NCBI RefSeq assembly: GCF_014207095.1
Contig: NZ_JACHBG010000002.1
Coordinates: 434,001 to 498,000, forward strand
Reading direction: 5' to 3'
DNA: 64,000 nucleotides
Origin: Martinezella lusitana
Lineage (GTDB): Bacteria > Pseudomonadota > Alphaproteobacteria > Rhizobiales > Rhizobiaceae
The notes under the pieces: generated by a model
The model's input: only the letters and a program-made list of their open reading frames with translations
Databases searched by the model: none
What the model was told of the DNA's origin: nothing
Program-made: the position numbers and the translations under genes
In this document: piece by piece, positions 60,330 to 64,000 of the stretch
How positions within the stretch are numbered: the first letter of the stretch is position 1
Layout of the letters: each line of letters begins with the position of its first letter

Positions 60330-61265
60330 ATGCAGCCAGCCTTGAAAAGAGATGCTCACCCGACCGCTTCCGCAGTCACGACGCAACTGAAGGATATCCA
60401 GAAGACATTGCCGCTCAGGGTGTTGTCGAAGGACGACTGGCAACATTGGATCACCAAGGGCTATGTGATTGTTCGCCAGGCTGTGCCGCAGGCGAATGTC
60501 GAACGGCTTGTCGAGCTTCTTTGGCGTTTTGACGAGAAGGATCCGAGCGACCCTTCGACCTGGTATGCGCCGCAGCGGCGCGAGCACAAGATGAAAGAGC
60601 TCAACAATACCGGCATGCTGGAGATCTACAATCACCAGTATCTCTGGGACAACCGCATGGAAAAGCGCATCTACGATGTCTTCGTCGACATCTGGGATCG
60701 CGAGGATCTCTGGGTCACCATCGATCGCGCCAATCTCAATCCGCCGAAGAAGGTGAAGGGCAATCCGAACGGCTTCATCCACTGGGATGTCGACACCTCG
60801 ATCCGTCCGATGCCCATCGGTGTCCAGGCCGTCTTGAGCCTGAAGAAGCAGGACGGCGACGTCGGCGGCTTCCAGTGCGTACCTGAACTCTTCGAGCATT
60901 TCGATCGATGGGAAAAGACGCAGCCCGAGGATCGCGATCCGATGCATCCCGACATGACGGGCCTGTCCGTCGTCAACATCGACATGGAACCGGGCGATCT
61001 GATGATCTTCAATTCGCTGCTCGCACATGGCGTCCGCCCGAACCATTCTGACAACCGCGTTCGCATGGCGCAATACATCTCCATGCATCCGGCAGAATAC
61101 GACAATGTCGCTGAACGCGAGGAACGTATCCGCCTTTGGCGGGAACTGGACTCCCCGAAGCGCGATGCTTTTCCCGGCGATCCGCGTGAATGGGAAAAGC
61201 ACAATGCGACCACGGCGAAGCTGACGCCGCTCGGCGAGAAGCTGCTGGGTCTCACGGCCTGGTAA
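60330..61265 (+). CDS. phytanoyl-CoA dioxygenase family oxygenase
   Basis: 311 residues from the ATG at 60330, preceded by GGAGGAAACAG; a longer in-frame reading is rejected. The Fe(II)/2-oxoglutarate site is His151 and Asp153 (IHWDVD), then His233 (LLAHGVRP) and the Arg in DNRVRMAQ. It hydroxylates an unknown small substrate. The divergent AraC regulator probably controls it in response to that substrate. Confidence 0.85.
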   Translation: MQPALKRDAHPTASAVTTQLKDIQKTLPLRVLSKDDWQHWITKGYVIVRQAVPQANVERLVELLWRFDEKDPSDPSTWYAPQRREHKMKELNNTGMLEIYNHQYLWDNRMEKRIYDVFVDIWDREDLWVTIDRANLNPPKKVKGNPNGFIHWDVDTSIRPMPIGVQAVLSLKKQDGDVGGFQCVPELFEHFDRWEKTQPEDRDPMHPDMTGLSVVNIDMEPGDLMIFNSLLAHGVRPNHSDNRVRMAQYISMHPAEYDNVAEREERIRLWRELDSPKRDAFPGDPREWEKHNATTAKLTPLGEKLLGLTAW

Positions 61266-61293
61266 GTGGCTGAAGATCGAGTTCTTGAAAAGC

Positions 61294-61320
61294 ATCGAGC
61301 GGCCTTGGGCCGCTCGATTT
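61294..61320 (+). terminator. rho-independent terminator after the dioxygenase gene
   Basis: ATCGAGCGGCC and GGCCGCTCGAT arms around a 3-base loop, followed by TTTATT. Convergent genes end on each side, so it may act in both directions. Confidence 0.85.
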
Positions 61321-61341
61321 ATTAATGGTGATGCGAAGCTG

Positions 61342-61923
61342 TCAGATTTCGTTCCATCGGCGGATGACCGGCTCGGTCAGATCATGCTCATAGCCAAGCA
61401 CGCTGATGCTTGTGGTGTCGAGCACCAGATGCGCACCACCTTCCGGCGGCAGGCCGACCCAGCGAGCGGCGAAGACGCGCAGGAAATGGGCGCTCGAGAA
61501 GATCAGCACGGGGCCGTTAATGGCACGAAGCTCGCTGATGATCCTGTCGGCGCGTGCACCGACATCGGCCGCTGTCTCGCCATTCGGGCAGCCGTCGCGA
61601 AAGACTTGCCAGCCCGGGCGCTCCGCAAGGATTGCCTTGGTGGTGATGCCCTCATAGGCGCCGTAATCCCATTCCGCCAGATCGTCCTTGACGATGCGCC
61701 GGTCTCCGAAGCCGGCGAGCGCGCAGGTATTTTGCGCACGCTGGGACGGGCTTGACCAGACGGCGGCGAAATCGATGGCGGGCAGGCGACCGACCACCTT
61801 GCGGGCGGCTTCTTCGCCGGCGGCGGTCAATGGGATATCCGTGCGGCCGGTATGTCGGCCGGAAAGGCTCCATTCCGTCTGCCCGTGTCGCACCAGGTAG
61901 ACTTCGGGATAGGCGCTGCTCAT
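61342..61923 (-). CDS. histidine phosphatase family protein (phosphoglycerate mutase-like)
   Basis: 193 residues. The catalytic RHG is at residues 12-14 (LVRHGQTEWS), and partner residues occur in SSPSQRAQNT, AEWDYGAYEG and the second His in FSSAHFLR. Its size fits small broad-specificity phosphatases of the branch-1 family. The substrate is unknown. Confidence 0.87.
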   Translation of the reverse strand: MSSAYPEVYLVRHGQTEWSLSGRHTGRTDIPLTAAGEEAARKVVGRLPAIDFAAVWSSPSQRAQNTCALAGFGDRRIVKDDLAEWDYGAYEGITTKAILAERPGWQVFRDGCPNGETAADVGARADRIISELRAINGPVLIFSSAHFLRVFAARWVGLPPEGGAHLVLDTTSISVLGYEHDLTEPVIRRWNEI

Positions 61924-62011
61924 GCCGGTTCTCCTTTGCGCTTGGCGTGCGAAATTCTTCGCATCTGCGAAGGGTTGTGTCGAGAGTTAAAGCTAATGGA
62001 CAGGCGGCATG

Positions 62012-62049
62012 ACAACCGCCTGCAAAACCAAAGCCTTGCAGGCGGTTGT
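62012..62049. repeat. 14-base perfect inverted repeat
   Basis: ACAACCGCCTGCAA (62012-62025) and TTGCAGGCGGTTGT (62036-62049) enclose 10 bases, between the phosphatase start and the small membrane protein stop. It could end the minus-strand transcript of the COG4280 pair but has no T run there, so a different RNA or DNA role is possible. Confidence 0.7.
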
Positions 62050-62054
62050 GAATC

Positions 62055-62261
62055 TCAGCGCTTCACGGCGCGGCGGACGCTGTAGAGCAGGATGGCGAGG
62101 CAGCCGGCAAGCAGCAGCAGCCCACCGGCAAGCGGCGGCATGGCGAGAAACTCCACTGCGCCGGCAATGACGAGGATGAGGATGAGGCAGAGCGTGGCAA
62201 GGCTGCCGTCATCGATGAACATGCCGATCAGCTCGGACAGGACGATACGCAGGACGGTCAT
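62055..62261 (-). CDS. small two-helix membrane protein
   Basis: 68 residues from the ATG at 62261, which overlaps the COG4280 stop by four bases. Two hydrophobic helices span most of its length (about 5-35 and 38-62), and it ends RRAVKR. The start is chosen by the overlap. No family is recognised; it probably works with the upstream COG4280 protein. Confidence 0.65.
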   Translation of the reverse strand: MTVLRIVLSELIGMFIDDGSLATLCLILILVIAGAVEFLAMPPLAGGLLLLAGCLAILLYSVRRAVKR

Positions 62262-63004
62262 TGGGCTGCCTTTGCTGTAGAGCAGCCGCGCATGCTGCGG
62301 ATGATCGCGTAGGAGGTGAGGGAGACGATCGCGAATATGGCAATCAAGGCGAGATCCTCTCCCGGCCAATGCGCACCGATGCCTTCGCCGGTCCAGAAAA
62401 TGCCGAAGCTTGACAGCATCAGGCCGACGACGAATTTGAGGGTATTTTCCGGCACGGTGGCAAGCGGGCGATGAACCAGAAGCCCGATCAACATCACGAG
62501 CACGAAGGCGGCAAGCGCGCCGAGGCCGGCATAGAGCGTCAGGCCGTGCGCGCCGCCGACGGCGATGACGATGAAGACCACTTCGACGCCTTCCAGTAGT
62601 ACCGCTTTGAAGGCGGCGAGTCCGGCGAGATAATCGGCACGGCGATCAGTGGACTGCGCCCGCAATGCTGCCGTCTCCTTGGAGAAGGCTGTCTCCTCGT
62701 CATGCAGGGCGATGACGCCGAGCGAGCGAAGGATGGCCTTGCGCAGCCAGCGCATGCCGAAAAGGATCAACAGCACGCCGACGACGAACTGCAATATTTC
62801 GATCGGGATCAGTGCAAGCAGCGGCCCGAAGATGAGGACGAGCGCCGCCAGTACCGCAAGCGCAAGTACTGCGCCTGTCAGTGCCGGACGCCAGCTGCGG
62901 GTGACGCCGACGGCGAGAACGATGGTGAAGGCTTCGACGACCTCGACGAACGAGCCGAGAAAGGATGCCGTCACCGTTGATAGAATGGGTGTGAGGCTGT
63001 TCAT
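62258..63004 (-). CDS. COG4280-type membrane protein (putative transporter)
   Basis: 248 residues with about six or seven helices. Two repeats carry similar acidic motifs (FVEVVEAFTIVLAVG and LLEGVEVVFIVIAVG), like the ExxE motifs of inward-turned metal transporters of the FTR1/UPF0016 kind. A cytoplasmic loop of about 35 charged residues separates the halves. Metal or ion transport is an inference from the motifs. It is coupled to the 68-residue protein and lies 121 bases downstream of the RpiR gene. Confidence 0.72.
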   Translation of the reverse strand: MNSLTPILSTVTASFLGSFVEVVEAFTIVLAVGVTRSWRPALTGAVLALAVLAALVLIFGPLLALIPIEILQFVVGVLLILFGMRWLRKAILRSLGVIALHDEETAFSKETAALRAQSTDRRADYLAGLAAFKAVLLEGVEVVFIVIAVGGAHGLTLYAGLGALAAFVLVMLIGLLVHRPLATVPENTLKFVVGLMLSSFGIFWTGEGIGAHWPGEDLALIAIFAIVSLTSYAIIRSMRGCSTAKAAQ

Positions 63005-63125
63005 GAGTTGATTCCCGAATGACGGTTAGGGCTTTGAATTGTCATGCTATTTAGCGGGAAATTTTCTTGATGTTCCGGATGAACTTGCAAAAACGACGCT
63101 CCCGCCCGGCGATCTGGCTTGCCGT

Positions 63126-64000
63126 TCATTTGCGTTTCCTCGTGCCGCGCTTGCTCCATGACTTGTCGATAGCGCCTCGCAGTTGGCTGAGCTGGTCGAG
63201 GCTATTGATGGCGGTATCCCGGGCCTTTGCGGCGAGCGCCACGATCAACGCCTCGATCAGCACCATGGTGCCGCCATGCATCGCAAGGTGGCCGGCATTG
63301 CCGCGCGGAACGGGCAGGACTTCGGCCACCCTGTCAGCAACCAGCAGGCCGAGGTCGTCGCTGATCAGGATAACGGGCACGTCGTGGCGACCGGCATGTT
63401 CGAGCAGCACCTCCACTTCGCGATAGGGCGGCGCATAGGCGATCATCAGCACGACATCGCCGGTACCGATCCAGAGAAGGCGGTCGGCGAGTGCGACGCC
63501 CGAGCTGGAGAGCGCGTTCGTCGGCAGGCCGATGCGATTGAACTGCAGGCTGGCATAGTCGGCCATGGCGCCCGATGGCCCGATGCCGAAGACATGGCGC
63601 CGAGTGGCACCCGCCAGACTATCGACGCAGCGCTCGAAGCTAGCGGCAAACGCATCTTGTCGCATGACCCCCAATGCCTGTTCATGCATGTCGATGACAT
63701 GGCGAAGCGCATTACTGGCCTGGCTGCCCGTCTCTGCCAGCGTGCGTTCCAACCGCGCGCCGGGTGAGGGCGTTCCCGTCAGTTCCGCAAGTAAGGCGGC
63801 CCGTAATGTCGACAGGCTTTCGAAACCGAGGGCGCGGGCAGTGCGGACGACCGTTGCATCGCTGGTGCCGGCGAGCTGTGCGATCTGGGCGGCCGAATTC
63901 AGCAGGGCGGCCTGCTTCTGGTCAACGAAGAAGCGTGCGATACGCTGTTCTGCGGGCGCCAGCGTTTCGATTATTCCGAAAACGCGGGCGTCGAAAGTGT
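63126..64000 (-). CDS. RpiR/MurR-family regulator (partial, 5' end beyond the window)
   Basis: The frame is open to the window edge. The visible N-terminal part reads RVFGIIETLAPAEQRIARFF and then the helix-turn-helix AAQIAQLAGTSDATVVRTARALGF, and the rest is a SIS domain (VFGIGPSGAMADYASLQFNRIG, then GDVVLMIAYAPPYREV) that binds phosphosugars. A TTG at 63752 lies inside the protein and is not the start. Its target is unknown; the COG4280 pair is the nearest downstream gene set. Confidence 0.88.
   Translation of the reverse strand, partial: TFDARVFGIIETLAPAEQRIARFFVDQKQAALLNSAAQIAQLAGTSDATVVRTARALGFESLSTLRAALLAELTGTPSPGARLERTLAETGSQASNALRHVIDMHEQALGVMRQDAFAASFERCVDSLAGATRRHVFGIGPSGAMADYASLQFNRIGLPTNALSSSGVALADRLLWIGTGDVVLMIAYAPPYREVEVLLEHAGRHDVPVILISDDLGLLVADRVAEVLPVPRGNAGHLAMHGGTMVLIEALIVALAAKARDTAINSLDQLSQLRGAIDKSWSKRGTRKRK

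Noticed and set aside
63126..63752. RpiR protein starting at TTG 63752
   Set aside because: The same frame continues upstream to the window edge and encodes the expected helix-turn-helix domain.

Overview
The window reads as a chromosomal (or chromid) segment of an alphaproteobacterium of the Rhizobiaceae, most like Rhizobium. Supporting signs are the PhyR-NepR-EcfG general stress module, RirA-type iron boxes, the hmuPSTUV plus separate TonB arrangement, ThuAB sugar genes, the urease accessory order ureE-ureF-ureG and evenly high GC. No rRNA, tRNA, CRISPR array or intact insertion sequence was seen.

Layout: (1) 1-3.4 kb, end of a urease operon (ureC end, a diguanylate cyclase, ureE, ureF, ureG). 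(2) 3.4-7.9 kb, RND efflux pump and adaptor. (3) 8.2-20 kb, a reductive pyrimidine degradation island: ABC importer, cupin, dihydropyrimidinase, carbamoyl amidohydrolase, RutR repressor, and the two dihydropyrimidine dehydrogenase subunits PreA/PreT, with RutR-like operators. (4) 20.3-24.5 kb, the general stress response: HWE kinase, phyR, nepR, ecfG, a small membrane-protein operon, and a candidate small RNA, tied together by GGAAC-N16/17-CGTT promoters. (5) 24.5-31.8 kb, haem uptake and use (hmuPSTUV, TonB, DUF2325, HmuQ-like haem oxygenase) with two TGA-N9-TCA iron boxes. (6) 31.8-32.6 kb, DUF423 protein and a truncated haemoglobin. (7) 32.7-43.4 kb, LacI-controlled sugar catabolism and CUT1 ABC importer, a TetR/SMR pair, then thuA-thuB behind two LacI-type operators. 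(8) 43.4-46.3 kb, a methyltransferase, then a fluoride riboswitch controlling a CLC-type exporter and CrcB. (9) 46.6-51.1 kb, an LpxO/OlsC-like hydroxylase and a flotillin-YqiJ-PspA membrane-stress operon whose PspA carries an in-frame N-terminal region resembling the front half of a TnpB nuclease. (10) 51.3-55.9 kb, a four-domain fusion (E1 alpha, E1 beta, lipoyl domain, ketoacyl synthase III) beside a sterol-desaturase-type hydroxylase. (11) 56-64 kb, acetyltransferases, a PNPOx-like protein divergent from a MocR regulator, AraC, a phytanoyl-CoA dioxygenase, a phosphatase, COG4280 membrane proteins and an RpiR regulator cut by the window end.

The most unusual items are the dehydrogenase-lipoyl-ketosynthase fusion, which lacks an E2 acyltransferase and so suggests direct loading of acyl groups from lipoyl to the synthase; the TnpB-like/PspA fusion; and a candidate EcfG-dependent small RNA with a strong terminator at the edge of the stress locus. 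All functional calls rest on reading motifs and gene order; no database search was run.
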